The translations under genes and the position numbers were made by a program. Shown here piece after piece: positions 9,179 through 20,500 of a stretch of 64,000 nt of DNA. Where the stretch lies: positions 62,001 to 126,000 of the forward strand of contig NZ_AUBH01000007.1 of NCBI RefSeq assembly GCF_000429145.1, read 5' to 3'. This DNA is from Aestuariibacter salexigens DSM 15300. Its GTDB lineage: Bacteria; Pseudomonadota; Gammaproteobacteria; Enterobacterales; Alteromonadaceae. Position 1 is the first letter of the stretch. Each line of letters opens with the position of its first letter. The notes beneath the pieces are model-generated. The model was not told the origin of the DNA and searched no databases. It saw only the letters and a list, made by a program, of their open reading frames with translations.

Positions 9179-11254
9179 ATGCAGTCGTTGGCTGATATGC
9201 CTGTCAGTGCGCTAAAAGGTGTAGGCGACAAAGTTGCCGAAAAACTGCAAAAACTGAATCTTTACACGGTTCAGGATGTGTTGTTTCATCTGCCCTCCCG
9301 CTATGAAGACCGTACCCGTATCTATCCCATCATCGATTTGTATCCGGGGCTGCATGCCAGCATAGAGGGTGAGGTGATATCCAGTGATATTCAGTACGGT
9401 CGAAAGCGTATGTTGTTGGTCAAGATTAATGACGGCAATGCCGGTTTGACCATGCGCTTTTTTCATTTCTCTGCGGCCCAAGTGAAGAGCCTCACAAATG
9501 GTTCGAGGGTGCGTGCATTTGGTGAGATCCGCGCCGGTAAGCACGGCCTGGAGATGATGCATCCTGAATATAAAGTGCTGCAATCTGATAAAACACAACA
9601 ACTAGAGGAAAGCCTAACCCCGGTCTATCCGACGACTGAAGGTGTGCGCCAGATTACACTGCGTAATATGACCGAACAGGCTCTGTTATTACTTGAAAAA
9701 GGTGGTCTGGCGGAATTATTCCCCGCTGGGTTATACCAGCAGCAGGTAACCTTACATAATGCGTTGCAACTGGTGCACCGTCCACCTCCCGACACAGGTT
9801 TACAGGCACTTGAGGAAGGCCGTCATCCCGCTCAGAGAAGGCTTATTCTTGAAGAAATGCTGGCCCATCACTTGAGTGTGTTAAAAGTACGTGCACAGAG
9901 CGATAAGCACAACGCAGTGCCTATTCGTGTTGATCAGGGAGTGATAGACAGATTTTTAAGCACGTTGCCTTTTGCACCCACTGCTGCACAATCCCGGGTT
10001 GTTGCCGACATTCTGCAGGATATGCAAGGTAAGGTTCCCATGATGCGGCTGGTGCAGGGGGATGTCGGCTCCGGTAAAACACTGGTGGCGGCAATGGCAT
10101 CACTATCGGCTATCGCGCAAGGCTATCAGGTGGCACTGATGGCGCCTACGGAGCTTCTTGCCGAGCAACATGCTGCGAATTTCAGAAACTGGCTAACTGC
10201 TCTGGACATCAACGTGGGGTGGTTAGCGGGTAAGTTGAAAGGCAAAACTCGCGCGGAGGCGTTGGATGACATTGCGTCAGGTAAGGCGCAGATGGTGGTC
10301 GGGACCCATGCTCTTTTTCAAGAACAGGTAGTCTTTTCTAAGTTGGCCTTGGTCATCGTCGACGAACAACACAGATTTGGCGTGCATCAGCGACTAGCGT
10401 TACGGGAAAAGGGGGAGCAGCAGGGATTTTATCCACACCAGTTGATCATGACTGCAACACCCATCCCACGCACGTTGGCGATGACGGCCTATGCCGACCT
10501 GGATACCTCAATTATTGATGAGCTTCCGCCCGGGCGTACGCCGGTCACAACGGTTGCTATCCCTGATACACGTCGTGATGAAGTCATCAAACGGGTACGA
10601 CAAGCTGCGCTGGAACAGGGACGTCAGACATATTGGGTATGCACACTGATAGAGGAATCTGACGTATTGCAATGTCAGGCTGCAGAGGATACGGCAACCG
10701 CGCTGCGCACGTTGCTGCCGGAGCTGCGTGTCGGACTTGTGCACGGCAGATTAAAGCCGCAGGAAAAGCAAGCTATCATGGAAGAATTCAAAAACGGCGA
10801 ATTGGATTTATTGGTAGCGACTACCGTCATTGAAGTTGGAGTCGATGTGCCGAATGCCAGTCTTATGATTATTGAAAATCCTGAGCGACTTGGGCTGGCG
10901 CAGCTGCATCAGCTGCGCGGTCGGGTCGGACGGGGAGCCGTAGAAAGTCATTGTGTGCTGCTGTACGCCAGTCCATTATCAAAAACCGCCAGCAAGCGCC
11001 TGGCAGTACTGCGCGAATATCATGACGGCTTTTACATTGCTCAACAGGATCTGGAAATTCGCGGACCTGGCGAGTTACTTGGCACCAGGCAAACCGGATT
11101 GGCAGAAATGAAAATTGCTGATCTGGTCAGAGATGCCTATCTTATTGAGCAGGTACAGAATATGGCCAGTCACCTATGGCAGCAGTATCCTGCCAACGCG
11201 CAGGCTATTATCAATCGTTGGCTGGGACACAAAGAGCAATTCAGCCATGCATGA
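9179..11254 (+). CDS. recG: ATP-dependent DNA helicase RecG
   Basis: A 691-residue superfamily-2 helicase that remodels stalled forks, D-loops and R-loops. The N-terminal wedge domain has an OB-fold from about residue 60, preceded by a helix-hairpin-like [13 protein letters not shown]. Motif I is GDVGSGKT, motif II DEQH, motif [11 protein letters not shown], and motif [11 protein letters not shown]. The C-terminal TRG region has [22 protein letters not shown]. Length is normal. The stop overlaps the start of rsmJ by eight bases, so the two are probably coupled. The promoter is not obvious; see the hairpin directly upstream. Confidence 0.97.
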   Translation: MQSLADMPVSALKGVGDKVAEKLQKLNLYTVQDVLFHLPSRYEDRTRIYPIIDLYPGLHASIEGEVISSDIQYGRKRMLLVKINDGNAGLTMRFFHFSAAQVKSLTNGSRVRAFGEIRAGKHGLEMMHPEYKVLQSDKTQQLEESLTPVYPTTEGVRQITLRNMTEQALLLLEKGGLAELFPAGLYQQQVTLHNALQLVHRPPPDTGLQALEEGRHPAQRRLILEEMLAHHLSVLKVRAQSDKHNAVPIRVDQGVIDRFLSTLPFAPTAAQSRVVADILQDMQGKVPMMRLVQGDVGSGKTLVAAMASLSAIAQGYQVALMAPTELLAEQHAANFRNWLTALDINVGWLAGKLKGKTRAEALDDIASGKAQMVVGTHALFQEQVVFSKLALVIVDEQHRFGVHQRLALREKGEQQGFYPHQLIMTATPIPRTLAMTAYADLDTSIIDELPPGRTPVTTVAIPDTRRDEVIKRVRQAALEQGRQTYWVCTLIEESDVLQCQAAEDTATALRTLLPELRVGLVHGRLKPQEKQAIMEEFKNGELDLLVATTVIEVGVDVPNASLMIIENPERLGLAQLHQLRGRVGRGAVESHCVLLYASPLSKTASKRLAVLREYHDGFYIAQQDLEIRGPGELLGTRQTGLAEMKIADLVRDAYLIEQVQNMASHLWQQYPANAQAIINRWLGHKEQFSHA

Positions 11255-12026
11255 TCAGCATATTCTACTTCCTGATAATGCCAATGACCCGGCACTGGTT
11301 AATCTGGCCAAAGCCAATGCCGAGCGCTGGCACCTGAGCTATCAGTCGAAAAAAGACAAAGGTATCGTGCTGGTGCAATGCTATGACAGAGTCGAACTGC
11401 GTAATCTTGACGAGCCAAAAATGGGGCCGGTGTATGTCGATTTTGCCAGTGATGCGCTGAGCTGGCGTCGCCAGCACGGTGGCGGAAAACAGGAAGCCAT
11501 TGCCAAGGCCGTTGGTGTCAAGGGCCAAAGCCTTCCTACGGTGTTAGATGTGACGGCCGGGCTGGGACGTGATGCATTCGTGTTGGCTTCACTTGGTTGC
11601 CATGTGCAGATGGTGGAGCGTTCACCCATTGTTGCTGCCCTGTTGCAGGATGGACTGGAGCGTGGTGCGCTGAATGTAGAAATAGGTTCCTGGCTAAGTC
11701 AGCGTATGCAATTTCAGCAGGCGCCAAGCTATAACGTGCTGTGCAACTGGCAGGGAGCGGAGCCTGACGTCGTGTATCTGGATCCTATGTATCCGCACAA
11801 GCGCAAATCGGCGGCAGTTAAAAAAGAAATGAAAGTCTTTCAAATGCTGTTAGGTGCAGACAGCGATGCGGATACATTACTTGCTCCGGCATTGCAGCTT
11901 GCCGGCAAGAGGGTGGTGGTTAAACGCCCTGATTACGCTGCGCCGCTGAATGATCAAGCGCCGAGCATGTCAATAAAAACCAAAAAACACCGTTTTGACG
12001 TGTATATTACCCACAACCAATCCTAA
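11247..12026 (+). CDS. rsmJ: 16S rRNA (guanine-1516-N2)-methyltransferase
   Basis: A 259-residue class I AdoMet methyltransferase. Motif I is [18 protein letters not shown], and the catalytic motif IV is [12 protein letters not shown], diagnostic of RsmJ (YhiQ). It modifies G1516 of the small-subunit rRNA. I start it at the ATG at 11247, inside the last codons of recG, giving the sequence [10 protein letters not shown]. The frame is open further upstream, but that extension is only recG coding sequence read in another frame. RsmJ lies next to other translation or repair genes in gammaproteobacteria, not always recG. Confidence 0.93.
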   Translation: MHDQHILLPDNANDPALVNLAKANAERWHLSYQSKKDKGIVLVQCYDRVELRNLDEPKMGPVYVDFASDALSWRRQHGGGKQEAIAKAVGVKGQSLPTVLDVTAGLGRDAFVLASLGCHVQMVERSPIVAALLQDGLERGALNVEIGSWLSQRMQFQQAPSYNVLCNWQGAEPDVVYLDPMYPHKRKSAAVKKEMKVFQMLLGADSDADTLLAPALQLAGKRVVVKRPDYAAPLNDQAPSMSIKTKKHRFDVYITHNQS

Positions 12027-12041
12027 ACACTGGAGAACAAC

Positions 12042-12515
12042 ATGATCCAAGAAGGTGCAACGCTACCCGAAGTGACATTCAGTCTGCTGGTAGGCGACGA
12101 GATGCAACACCCTCATACAAACAACCTGTTTGCTGGCAAAAAAGTCGTTTTATTTGCTGTCCCTGGCGCCTTTACGCCTACCTGTAGCGCAGCACATTTG
12201 CCGGGCTACGTGGCGATGGCCGACAAAATTAAAGCCAAAGGTGTCGACAGTATTATTTGTGTATCCGTGAATGATGCCTTCGTCATGCAGGCATGGGGTA
12301 AAGCCCACAACGCTGAAGAAATCATCATGCTAGCCGACGGCGATGCCAGTTTCACCAGTGCAATCGGCCTGGACATGAATACTGGCAATTTTGGCGGCGT
12401 AAGATCACAGCGTTACAGCATGCTGATTGACGATGGCACAGTACTGAAACTGAATTTGGAAGATCCGGGGCGCTTTGAAGTCAGTGACGCGGAAACCATG
12501 CTGAAAGCGCTGTAA
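12042..12515 (+). CDS. Peroxiredoxin, Prx5/glutaredoxin-dependent type
   Basis: A 157-residue thiol peroxidase of the AhpC/TSA superfamily. The active site is PGAFTPTCS, the form used by Prx5-type enzymes, with the peroxidatic Cys near residue 49. No AhpC-style resolving Cys is visible at the C-terminus, so reduction probably needs glutathione/glutaredoxin or thioredoxin. The motif GVRSQRYSMLIDDG is also typical. A good ribosome-binding site (GGAG, seven bases before ATG) is present. It follows rsmJ by 15 bases and precedes the flavoprotein gene by 20, so the three may share a transcript. Confidence 0.92.
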   Translation: MIQEGATLPEVTFSLLVGDEMQHPHTNNLFAGKKVVLFAVPGAFTPTCSAAHLPGYVAMADKIKAKGVDSIICVSVNDAFVMQAWGKAHNAEEIIMLADGDASFTSAIGLDMNTGNFGGVRSQRYSMLIDDGTVLKLNLEDPGRFEVSDAETMLKAL

Positions 12516-12535
12516 CTGAAAGAGTACCTGCCCTA

Positions 12536-13717
12536 ATGCTGAAGCGAGATGTCATTGTGATTGGCGCAGGTGCCGCCGGTTTGTTCTGCGCTGCACAGGC
12601 CGGATTTCGCGGCAGAAAGGTTGAGGTGCTCGATCATGCCAAGAAAGTAGGCAGAAAGATTCTGATGTCCGGTGGCGGGCGGTGTAACTTCACTAATATG
12701 TATGCCAGTCCCGATAATTTTTTGTCCAACAACCCACATTTTTGCAAATCTGCACTGAGCCGCTATACCCAATGGGATTTTATTGCGCTGGTAGAAAAAT
12801 ACGGTATTGCTTACCACGAAAAGACGCTCGGGCAGTTATTTTGCGATGATAGTGCCAAGCAAATCGTTGACCTGTTACTGTCTGAGTGCCGGCGGGCTGA
12901 TGTCACCGTGACCACCCGCTGCGAAATATTTGCCGTCACCAGACAGGCGGATGGATTTCTGTTGTTGACCAGTGCAGGCGAGTATCAATGCGAATCGCTT
13001 GTCGTTGCGACCGGCGGCTTGAGCATGCCCAAGCTGGGCGCAACGCCGCTTGGTTATCAACTGGCAGAACAGTTCGGGCTTGACGTGCTGCCCACGCGCG
13101 CCGCATTGGTGCCCTTCACATTACATGAGCAGGACAAAACTGTTTTCGCGGATTTAAGCGGCATTTCCATTGACGCCAGGGCGGGTAATCAACTTGCCAG
13201 CTTTAATGAGAATATTCTGTTCACCCATCGCGGGATAAGCGGCCCGGCCGTACTGCAAATCTCCTCATATTGGCACGCGGGTGAAGACGTAGAGTTCGAT
13301 CTGTTTCCGAATGGGGATTTACACGAGCAGTTACGTCAGGCGCAGGAAGTTTCTCCAGACGCGCTGCTCTCCACCGCGTTATCACAATTTTTCCCTAAGC
13401 GATTTGTACAGGCGTCACTGCCATATTTCGACATTCCGAATAAACCGTTAAAGCAATTCCAGGGAAAAAGCCTGCAGCAGGTTGCCGAGGCCTATCACCA
13501 TTGGTTTTTAAAACCTAACGGTACAGAGGGATACCGCACCGCAGAGGTGACGTTGGGCGGCGTAAATACTGACAGGCTATCATCCAAAACCATGCAAGCG
13601 AAGGAAGTAGAAGGATTATTCTTTATTGGCGAAGTGGTAGACGTCACGGGCTGGCTTGGTGGTTACAATTTTCAATGGGCTTGGTCTAGTGGCTGGGTCG
13701 CAGGCCAGTATGCATAA
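12536..13717 (+). CDS. YhiN/HI0933-type FAD-dependent oxidoreductase
   Basis: A 393-residue flavoprotein. The dinucleotide-binding motif VIGAGAAGLFCA is at the N-terminus, followed by the family signature GGGRCNFTN. The C-terminus closes with GEVVDVTGWLGGYNFQWAWSSG, the second FAD contact typical of HI0933-like proteins. The biochemical reaction of the family is not established. E. coli yhiN lies near rsmJ, and the proximity is kept here. The ribosome-binding site is weak. No terminator is obvious after the stop. Confidence 0.92.
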   Translation: MLKRDVIVIGAGAAGLFCAAQAGFRGRKVEVLDHAKKVGRKILMSGGGRCNFTNMYASPDNFLSNNPHFCKSALSRYTQWDFIALVEKYGIAYHEKTLGQLFCDDSAKQIVDLLLSECRRADVTVTTRCEIFAVTRQADGFLLLTSAGEYQCESLVVATGGLSMPKLGATPLGYQLAEQFGLDVLPTRAALVPFTLHEQDKTVFADLSGISIDARAGNQLASFNENILFTHRGISGPAVLQISSYWHAGEDVEFDLFPNGDLHEQLRQAQEVSPDALLSTALSQFFPKRFVQASLPYFDIPNKPLKQFQGKSLQQVAEAYHHWFLKPNGTEGYRTAEVTLGGVNTDRLSSKTMQAKEVEGLFFIGEVVDVTGWLGGYNFQWAWSSGWVAGQYA

Positions 13718-13784
13718 TATTTAATAGGGTGTCCTTAAAAGGTTCCACGCACTTTGAAAGAATCTATATCGCACGGTTTCCAGC

Positions 13785-13814
13785 TAAAAAGTCTCGCGTT
13801 AATGCTGCCGATTA
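13785..13814 (+). promoter_or_regulatory. Candidate sigma-28 (FliA) promoter of the Cache chemoreceptor
   Basis: TAAAAAGTCT (13785-13794) and GCCGATTA (13807-13814) resemble the motility promoter TAAAGTTT-N11-GCCGATAA, with 12 instead of 11 bases in the spacer. It lies about 65 bases before the start codon of a chemoreceptor, the class of gene expected to use it. Confidence 0.55.
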
Positions 13815-13880
13815 AATATGCAATATAAAATCAAGATGCTATAACAGTTTGCAGTATTATGATCTTAAAGGATATTCAAT

Positions 13881-15566
13881 ATGCTCAGCAATTTTTCGAT
13901 AAGAGCGAGGTTGCTATCGCTGTCGAGTCTGCCACTGATTCTGTTATCCCTTATCCTTACAATTATTATAATAAGTCAGTTGAATCATCTTCAGGAAGAG
14001 TCTGTCACGTCTTCAAGAGACATATTGATTGAAAGTAAAAAATCTGAACTTAAGAACATTCTTGAAACTGCTTACAACACTATTAAGCCAATTTACGAAA
14101 ATAACGGTGAAATGAGTGATGCCGTAAATATTTTAAAACGGGTTAAGTTTGGTGAAGATGGGTACATTTTTGGTTACTCAGGAAGCTCGGTGCGTGTTTT
14201 TAGTGGAGATGACAATGCAAGAATAGGAGACAGCTTTGCTGACTTTAAAGATGTAAATGGCGTTTACCTAATTAATGACCTAGTCAAAGCCGGCAGGCGA
14301 AATAGTTCCAGCAACGATGATAAATATGTTCTCTACCACTTTCCAAAGCTGGGAGGAAATACCCCTCTCCCAAAATTATCCTATTCTCTGTATTTAGAAA
14401 AATGGGACTTAATGATTGGCACTGGGATTTACATTTATGAAATTGATGAGCAAGTCACTTCGTTAAGTAATCGCGTTGAAACAACAGTAACAGATATCAT
14501 TCTTTTCATCATAACAGCAGTCATTATCCTACTAATTGCGTTTACTGTTTTCGGCATCTATGTCTCAAAGTCTATTTTATCTCCCCTTAAAGCAACGACT
14601 CGCTCACTTCATGACTTATCAAAAGGTGGAGGTGATCTTACTGCAAGGCTCCCAGTCGTTGATAAATTTGAAATGGGCAATCTGGCCAGAAATACAAACG
14701 ACTTATTGAGCTCTTTACATGAGCTCATTTCCAGCGTCAAAAATGTTTCAATTGCCGTATCTGAAGAGGGAAAGCTATTGAACACGCAGGCTCATGAGAT
14801 AAGCGTATTAAGCGATCGACAACACACTGAGGTAGATCAAATCGCGACAGCTACTACAGAGATGTCTGAAACATCACATCAAGTCGCTGAGAATGCCGGA
14901 AACGCTGCAAATGCTGCCAACAATGTGGATAAAGAAGCTGTCCAGGCATTGCAAAGTGTGCGTTCAAGCGTCAACGAAATGAGTAGCCTGTCAAATGAAC
15001 TGCAGAATGCAAGTAGTGTGATAACTCAAGTTGGTATTGAGGTTGAAAAAATCACAGCGATTTTGCAGGTAATTGAAAATATAGCTGACCAAACTAATCT
15101 TTTAGCGCTCAATGCAGCTATTGAAGCTGCTAGAGCAGGTGAGCAGGGCAGAGGGTTTGCAGTAGTCGCGGACGAAGTCAGAAGCCTGGCAAGCAAGACT
15201 CAGGGTAGCACTGAAGAAATTAAAGACATGATAAATACGCTTCAAGTCAGTGCAAAACAAGCGGTTGAAGTTATGCGAAATAGCATGTCAAGAAGTGAGT
15301 CCACTTCTAACAGTATTATGGATACCTCGGCTAATCTTGAGACAATATCGAAGGCGGTAAATATTTTAACTGAAGAGAACACAATGATTGCTACTTCAGC
15401 GGAAGAACAAAGCATGGTTAGCGAAGATATTACCAAGAGGATAGTTGAAATTTCTAATCAAACTAATGACTTAAAAGAAATATCTATTCGAAATGGTGAA
15501 GTCTCAGTTCGGTTAAAAGAAAAGGTTGTTGAATTACAAAGTCTTGTTAGTCAATTTAAAGTGTGA
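13881..15566 (+). CDS. Methyl-accepting chemotaxis protein with periplasmic single Cache domain
   Basis: A 561-residue chemoreceptor of standard topology. TM1 is at about residues 10-32, a periplasmic sCache_2-like domain at about 35-195 (with [11 protein letters not shown] and later [12 protein letters not shown]), and TM2 at about 205-230. A HAMP domain ([17 protein letters not shown]) and a long coiled coil follow, with the signalling tip [18 protein letters not shown]. Cache domains of this type usually bind small carboxylates, but the ligand cannot be read here. The gene is visibly richer in A+T than its neighbours, which suggests recent acquisition. A sigma-28-like promoter lies upstream. 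Confidence 0.95.
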   Translation: MLSNFSIRARLLSLSSLPLILLSLILTIIIISQLNHLQEESVTSSRDILIESKKSELKNILETAYNTIKPIYENNGEMSDAVNILKRVKFGEDGYIFGYSGSSVRVFSGDDNARIGDSFADFKDVNGVYLINDLVKAGRRNSSSNDDKYVLYHFPKLGGNTPLPKLSYSLYLEKWDLMIGTGIYIYEIDEQVTSLSNRVETTVTDIILFIITAVIILLIAFTVFGIYVSKSILSPLKATTRSLHDLSKGGGDLTARLPVVDKFEMGNLARNTNDLLSSLHELISSVKNVSIAVSEEGKLLNTQAHEISVLSDRQHTEVDQIATATTEMSETSHQVAENAGNAANAANNVDKEAVQALQSVRSSVNEMSSLSNELQNASSVITQVGIEVEKITAILQVIENIADQTNLLALNAAIEAARAGEQGRGFAVVADEVRSLASKTQGSTEEIKDMINTLQVSAKQAVEVMRNSMSRSESTSNSIMDTSANLETISKAVNILTEENTMIATSAEEQSMVSEDITKRIVEISNQTNDLKEISIRNGEVSVRLKEKVVELQSLVSQFKV

Positions 15567-15622
15567 CTTCAGCTATCTTGGATGGCATTCCTTTCATTTT
15601 ATAAAAAGGCGTACTCTCTTTA

Positions 15623-16252
15623 ATGTTAAGAACTGTCGCAACTCACAGACTGCTGGAGTGTCTGCAGACACTACTACCTGAATTGCGAGCCGGCATCAAA
15701 GAATTTGACCTGATACAGATATTACAGGCGCCGCCGCACTGCCTTTTCGAGAACGTAGATCTCAGTGACTCACTTGCCATGTTTCAGTGTCACTTTGTTT
15801 TGTTCAATGCTTTATACATGCTAAGAGATACTCTGTTAACCCAGCAGCAAGGGATATTGGATATTCACGTCACTAAAATCGTTTTGAAGCCCTATTGCAG
15901 GACCAAAGCAGATCTGTCTGAAGTTGACGCGTTGCGAGACTATTATCTGGACTGGGCTAATTTTGATTCGACCGGTGCCCAACAGGTGGATGCATTACTG
16001 GATGCCTTCTGGAAACGTTATGCAGGATTGAAAACATTTATTCTTGAAAGAAGTGAGGTGCTGAATGCCCTCAATGTATTTGGCTGGTGCGAAGGGGATG
16101 AACCTTCTGTAGCAGAAGTAAAACAGCGTTATCGAAAGTTACTGCATGCTGCCCACCCGGACAAAGGCGGTAAACACGAAGACGTGCTGCGTATTAACCA
16201 GGCGTTTGATGTGTTAATGCATTTTGCCGAGCAAGCGTATATAGACGGGTAA
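15623..16252 (+). CDS. DnaJ-related protein with C-terminal J domain
   Basis: A 209-residue protein. Residues 1-130 or so match the DNAJ-related N-terminal domain seen in marine gammaproteobacteria (LxILQAPPHCLFEN, ALYMLRDTLL). The last 65 residues form a J domain with the invariant HPD in LHAAHPDKGG. The J domain stimulates DnaK ATPase; the N-terminal part presumably selects clients. There is no Gly/Phe-rich or zinc region, so it is a type III J protein. The start is not strongly supported: AAGG lies about 12 bases upstream of the ATG. Confidence 0.85.
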   Translation: MLRTVATHRLLECLQTLLPELRAGIKEFDLIQILQAPPHCLFENVDLSDSLAMFQCHFVLFNALYMLRDTLLTQQQGILDIHVTKIVLKPYCRTKADLSEVDALRDYYLDWANFDSTGAQQVDALLDAFWKRYAGLKTFILERSEVLNALNVFGWCEGDEPSVAEVKQRYRKLLHAAHPDKGGKHEDVLRINQAFDVLMHFAEQAYIDG

Positions 16253-16268
16253 CCATTAGCTACCCGTC
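16244..16268. terminator. Hairpin shared by two convergent genes
   Basis: A perfect eight-base stem GACGGGTA/TACCCGTC with a nine-base loop covers the stop codon of the DnaJ-related gene, nine bases from the end of the sugar-dehydrogenase gene. There is no T run on either strand, so it would at most protect or pause both 3' ends. Confidence 0.35.
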
Positions 16269-16276
16269 CGCCTGAC

Positions 16277-17410
16277 TCAGGTATTTGGCACTACCCGATA
16301 GATACCATTTCCGTCTGTACCAATGTACAGGTCACCGTTGGGATGTGTCGCCATACTGCGGATGCGGCCTGCTCCTTCGAACAGTTTACTGTGACCAACC
16401 ACTTTGCTGCCATCCAGTTCAACCAGTACCACATGTGCAAATTTTAACGAGCCAACTAACAGATGACCCTGCCAGTCAGGATATTTATCACTGGTGATAA
16501 ACTGCATGGCAGAGGGCGCAATGGAGGGTACCCAATACCATTCAGGTTGTTGCATACCGTCCCGGGCAGTCTCTTCAGTAATGGTTGTACCGTTATAGTT
16601 GATGCCATAGGTGATTTCAGGCCATCCATAGTTTGCTCCGGCCTTGATGATATTGATTTCATCCCCGCCTCTGGGGCCGTGCTCATGGGTCCAAATGTCT
16701 CCGGTTACAGGATGCATTGCCATCCCTTGGGGATTACGGTGCCCATATGAATAGATGGTTGGGCGCGCGTCATCACGCCCGACAAAAGGATTCGAGTCCG
16801 GCACGCTGCCATCTGCTTTAATGCGATGAATTTTGCCTGGATCATGGTCCAGGCGTTGAGGGTGGACGTCGCGCTGTCCACGATCGCCAATGCTAAAGTA
16901 CAGGTAGCCCTGCTTGTCGAACTCAATTCGTGAGCCGTAGTGATGAACCCGGTCAGTATTTGGATAGCCGTGGAATAGTAGCTGTTTGTCAACCAACTGC
17001 ATATCTTTGAGTCGCGCACGCATGATTGACGTGTTGTTGCCTTCGCCTTCCCCCTCGTAACCTGAGTAGGAAAAGTAGATCCAACCATTTTCTGAGTAGT
17101 TAGGGTCTATCTCTACATCAAGCAGGCCGCCCTGGCGTTCAGCATGTACTTCAGGCACGCCTTTGATTGCTTCATCAATGAGTTTTCCATCTTTAACCAG
17201 ACGAAGGTCGCCAGCGCGGTTGGTAACTAATAATTCAGACTCGTTGAGCCACACCATGCCCCAGGGAATTTGTACATCTCGAGTAATAAGCTCGAGGCGA
17301 TACTTACTAGCACTGGGAGAAAGCGGTATCTCTTGTTGCTGAGCGTTTACCAGAGAAACACTGGCACTTAGCAATGTCGCGGCGAGAGCACTAAGCACAT
17401 ATTTTTTCAT
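16277..17410 (-). CDS. Secreted PQQ-dependent aldose (sugar) dehydrogenase
   Basis: A 377-residue beta-propeller of the soluble glucose/sorbosone dehydrogenase family (GSDH). A signal peptide ends near SLVNA|QQQ, so it acts in the periplasm. The catalytic-His region is RVHHYGSRIEF, and other family motifs are HRNPQGMA, EHGPRGGDE and NYGWPEITYG. It oxidises aldoses using PQQ; cofactor supply is not encoded in the window. I choose the ATG at 17410 (MKKYVLSALA) because AAGG lies seven bases upstream and the signal peptide then has its Lys pair at the N-terminus. The frame is open ten codons further. Confidence 0.92.
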   Translation of the reverse strand: MKKYVLSALAATLLSASVSLVNAQQQEIPLSPSASKYRLELITRDVQIPWGMVWLNESELLVTNRAGDLRLVKDGKLIDEAIKGVPEVHAERQGGLLDVEIDPNYSENGWIYFSYSGYEGEGEGNNTSIMRARLKDMQLVDKQLLFHGYPNTDRVHHYGSRIEFDKQGYLYFSIGDRGQRDVHPQRLDHDPGKIHRIKADGSVPDSNPFVGRDDARPTIYSYGHRNPQGMAMHPVTGDIWTHEHGPRGGDEINIIKAGANYGWPEITYGINYNGTTITEETARDGMQQPEWYWVPSIAPSAMQFITSDKYPDWQGHLLVGSLKFAHVVLVELDGSKVVGHSKLFEGAGRIRSMATHPNGDLYIGTDGNGIYRVVPNT

Positions 17411-17521
17411 AGCTGACCTTTTAACTACTGAGTAAATCAACGAGCCGGGTTGATAATATGAACACTGGCCGAGATCAAGCTTTACTCGACAAGCGAAACA
17501 TAATCTCAGATGAAACGTAAA

Positions 17522-17546
17522 TGGGCAGTGTTTCGATCACTGCCCA
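17522..17546 (-). terminator. Terminator of the RND efflux operon
   Basis: A perfect nine-base stem TGGGCAGTG/CACTGCCCA with a seven-base loop lies 15 bases beyond the permease stop. Read on the minus strand it is followed by TTTACGTTT, a broken T tract. Confidence 0.6.
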
Positions 17547-17561
17547 GTCAGCACGAGGATA

Positions 17562-20500
17562 TCAGGAGGAGGGGGCATCCGCGGGTTTAACGATGCCCAG
17601 GCCTCTGCCAATGGTTCTGAATAATTTACCAAACAGGGTGCTAAGGTCTTGCAGGATAAGGTACATACAGGGCACCAGTACCAGCGTGACTAGCGTGGCG
17701 TAGAGTACAGCGAAACCCAGTGCGACTGCCATGGGGATGACGAAACGTGCCTGCAGGCTGGTTTCAAACATAATTGGTAAGACGCCCGCGAAGGTGGTAA
17801 TCGAGGTCAGAGTAATCGCTCTGAAACGCGCGCAGCCTGCTTCCACAACGGCTTCCTTGATGGAGTATCCCTGAGCCCTGCGCTGATTCACAAAGTCCGT
17901 CATAACCAGACTGTCATTAATGACAACGCCCGCCGCAGCGATCAACCCGAACGTTGACATCATGCTCATATCAAGGCCGAAGAAGAAGTGTCCCCACACT
18001 GCACCGGTAAAACTGAACGGGATCACCGACATAATGATGAGCGGTTGACCATAACTTTTCAGCGGCACCGCAAGCAGGATAAAAACGATGATCATGCCGG
18101 CGATAAAGAACAATATTTGCTCATTCTGCTGTGCCTGCTGTTCTTCAATCGCGCCGCCAAGCTCGGTCTTCACTGAGGGGAACAGTTGTTTAAGTTCGGG
18201 AAGTAGCTCGTCATCAATCTTTTTGGTCACTTCATTGGGTTCGACCAGTTCTTCGTCGATCGCACCGGAGATATAAACACTGCGGAATCCACCTTCACGG
18301 CGAATATAGCTAATGCCGGGTTCCTCAATCAATGTTACCACGTCGCCGAGCATGACCTCGCGACCGGATGGTGTTGTGACTACCGCATATTTCAATTCAG
18401 CAAAGCTCTCTCTGGTCAGTTTAGGATAGCGAACCATGACCCTGACTTCTTCGCCGTCACGCAGAACCCGCTGCGCTTCGCCGCCATAGAAGCTGGCGCC
18501 AACCTGACTGGCGATAGTGGCCAGATCCAGGCCGAGATCGTAGGCAACAGGCAGAAGTTCAAGACGTATCTCCTTACTCGCAGGATCAATCGTTGAGCTG
18601 ATATCAAACAGCCCTTCCTGCTGCTGCAGCATGGCAATAAAACGACGGCCTGCCTGGTTAAGCTTCTTAATATCGCTACCGTAAAGCAGGTAGCCAAACT
18701 CGCCGTCATCACCGCCGCCGTTGACGTCATCCTGAATGGTGATGGACTTCATACCAGCAATCGAAGGTAAAGCTTCTCGCCAGCGTCTGGCGAGCTCAAA
18801 CGTATCTACCGGTCTAAGGTCTTCCTCGACCAGAGGCACAACAATGCGCGCACGGGTTCGTCCCTGATTGAATGCGAGCAAGTCACGCACCATCGGTTGC
18901 CCATACTCCTGCTCGATTTGACTATCAACCTGATACACCACGTTTTCAATCGTCTGCAAGGCGCGAATGGTCGCCGCATCGGATACGGTTTCATTCATTT
19001 CAATGCGAATGCTCGGGAAATCATGGGGCACTTTTGGGGTCGGTACCATGCGCACATGATTAGCCGAAATCAGGCCGATGCTGGTAAATAACAACGCGAT
19101 AAACATCGCCAGCATTGCATAGCGCCACTCTGTACACTTGATAATGAAATTCTTATAGCTGCCATTTACAAAGCCGAAAAAGCGCTTATTGAAGCGGGCT
19201 CGCCAGCTATTTGGATTGACCGGGCTGAAACGCGTGTGGGCTAGGTGGGCAGGCAGGATCAGCTTGGATTCTATCAGACTGAAAAACAGGCACAGAATTA
19301 CCACTACGGCGATGTTGTAGAAGAATGTTCCCTGCGGCCCGCTGCTGAACAGAGAGGGAGCAAACACCGCAATGGTGGTCAATACGCCAAATGTAGCAGG
19401 TGTGGCAACGCGCTTGGCCCCCCGCACGACGTTCTCGACACCGCCCCCCTTGCTTTCAATTTCCGTATAGGCGCTTTCACCAATCACGATGGCATCGTCA
19501 ACAACGATACCCAGTACCATAATGAATGCGAACAAAGACAGGATATTAATACTGACGCCGAACACCGGCATCATCATAACTGCGCCCAGGAAACACACCG
19601 GCAGACCGGCCATGACCCAGAATGCCAGACGAAAACGCAGGAAAACCGTTAGCATGATTGCCACCAGAACAGCACCCTGAAACAGATTGCTAAGCATCAT
19701 GTCCAGTCTGGCATTCAAGTAGTAGGTCATATCAACCAGTATTTTTAACTCAAGTCCCTGTGGCAGGGTTTTATTGCGCTCAGCAATATAATCTTTCACT
19801 GACTTTGCGACAGGCACCATGTTTTGCTGTTTGGTTGCCTTGACTGCGAGGAAAATGGCATTCACCCCTGAATATTTGAAGTATCGCTCGCCTTCGGTAA
19901 AGCCATCCTGGATGGTGGCCACGTCCTGAAGCAGTACTCTGGCGCCATTGTTACCAATTTTCACCGGTATCTGCCGGAATTCCTCACCGCTGTAATACTG
20001 ATTTTCAATACGTACAGAAATAATGCCCGCGTCGGTACGCAGCTGTCCGGCGGAAAAGTTAGCAGAATAGCGCTGAATCGCTCGGGTGACATCGTCCAGC
20101 GTGAGGTTGTACTTACGTAGCATCTGCGGATCGATTTCGATGGCGATTTCATCCTCTGGGGCGTCAAGTTGCACCAGCGATACGTTACCTAACTGCAACA
20201 GTTCGTCTTCAATTTGCTTCGCCAGAGGTTTCAATGCAGTCAGCGGTAAATCACCAACCAGAGACATTTCTATGACATCTTGCCTGAACTCTATCTGTGA
20301 GACGGTCACCGGCTCCATATCGGCAGGGAAGGTTGCTATACTGTCGACACGGAGCTTTATTTTGTCCATCACTGCAGCCAAGTCTTCATCCGGATCGATT
20401 TCCAGTGAGACTCTGCCGTTATTTCTGAATGCACGAGATATGGTGCGTTCAATCTCGGTGATGTCTTTCAAAGACTCTTCGATTTTTACCAGAATATTTT

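Noticed and set aside
19445-19449. Short C run in the RND permease gene as a slippage site
   Set aside because: The run is only about six bases; runs this short are common and seldom phase variable.
19245-19652. 135-codon plus-strand frame rich in His, Gln and Asn inside the RND permease gene
   Set aside because: Antisense to membrane segments, whose hydrophobic codons read as polar residues in reverse; no independent support.
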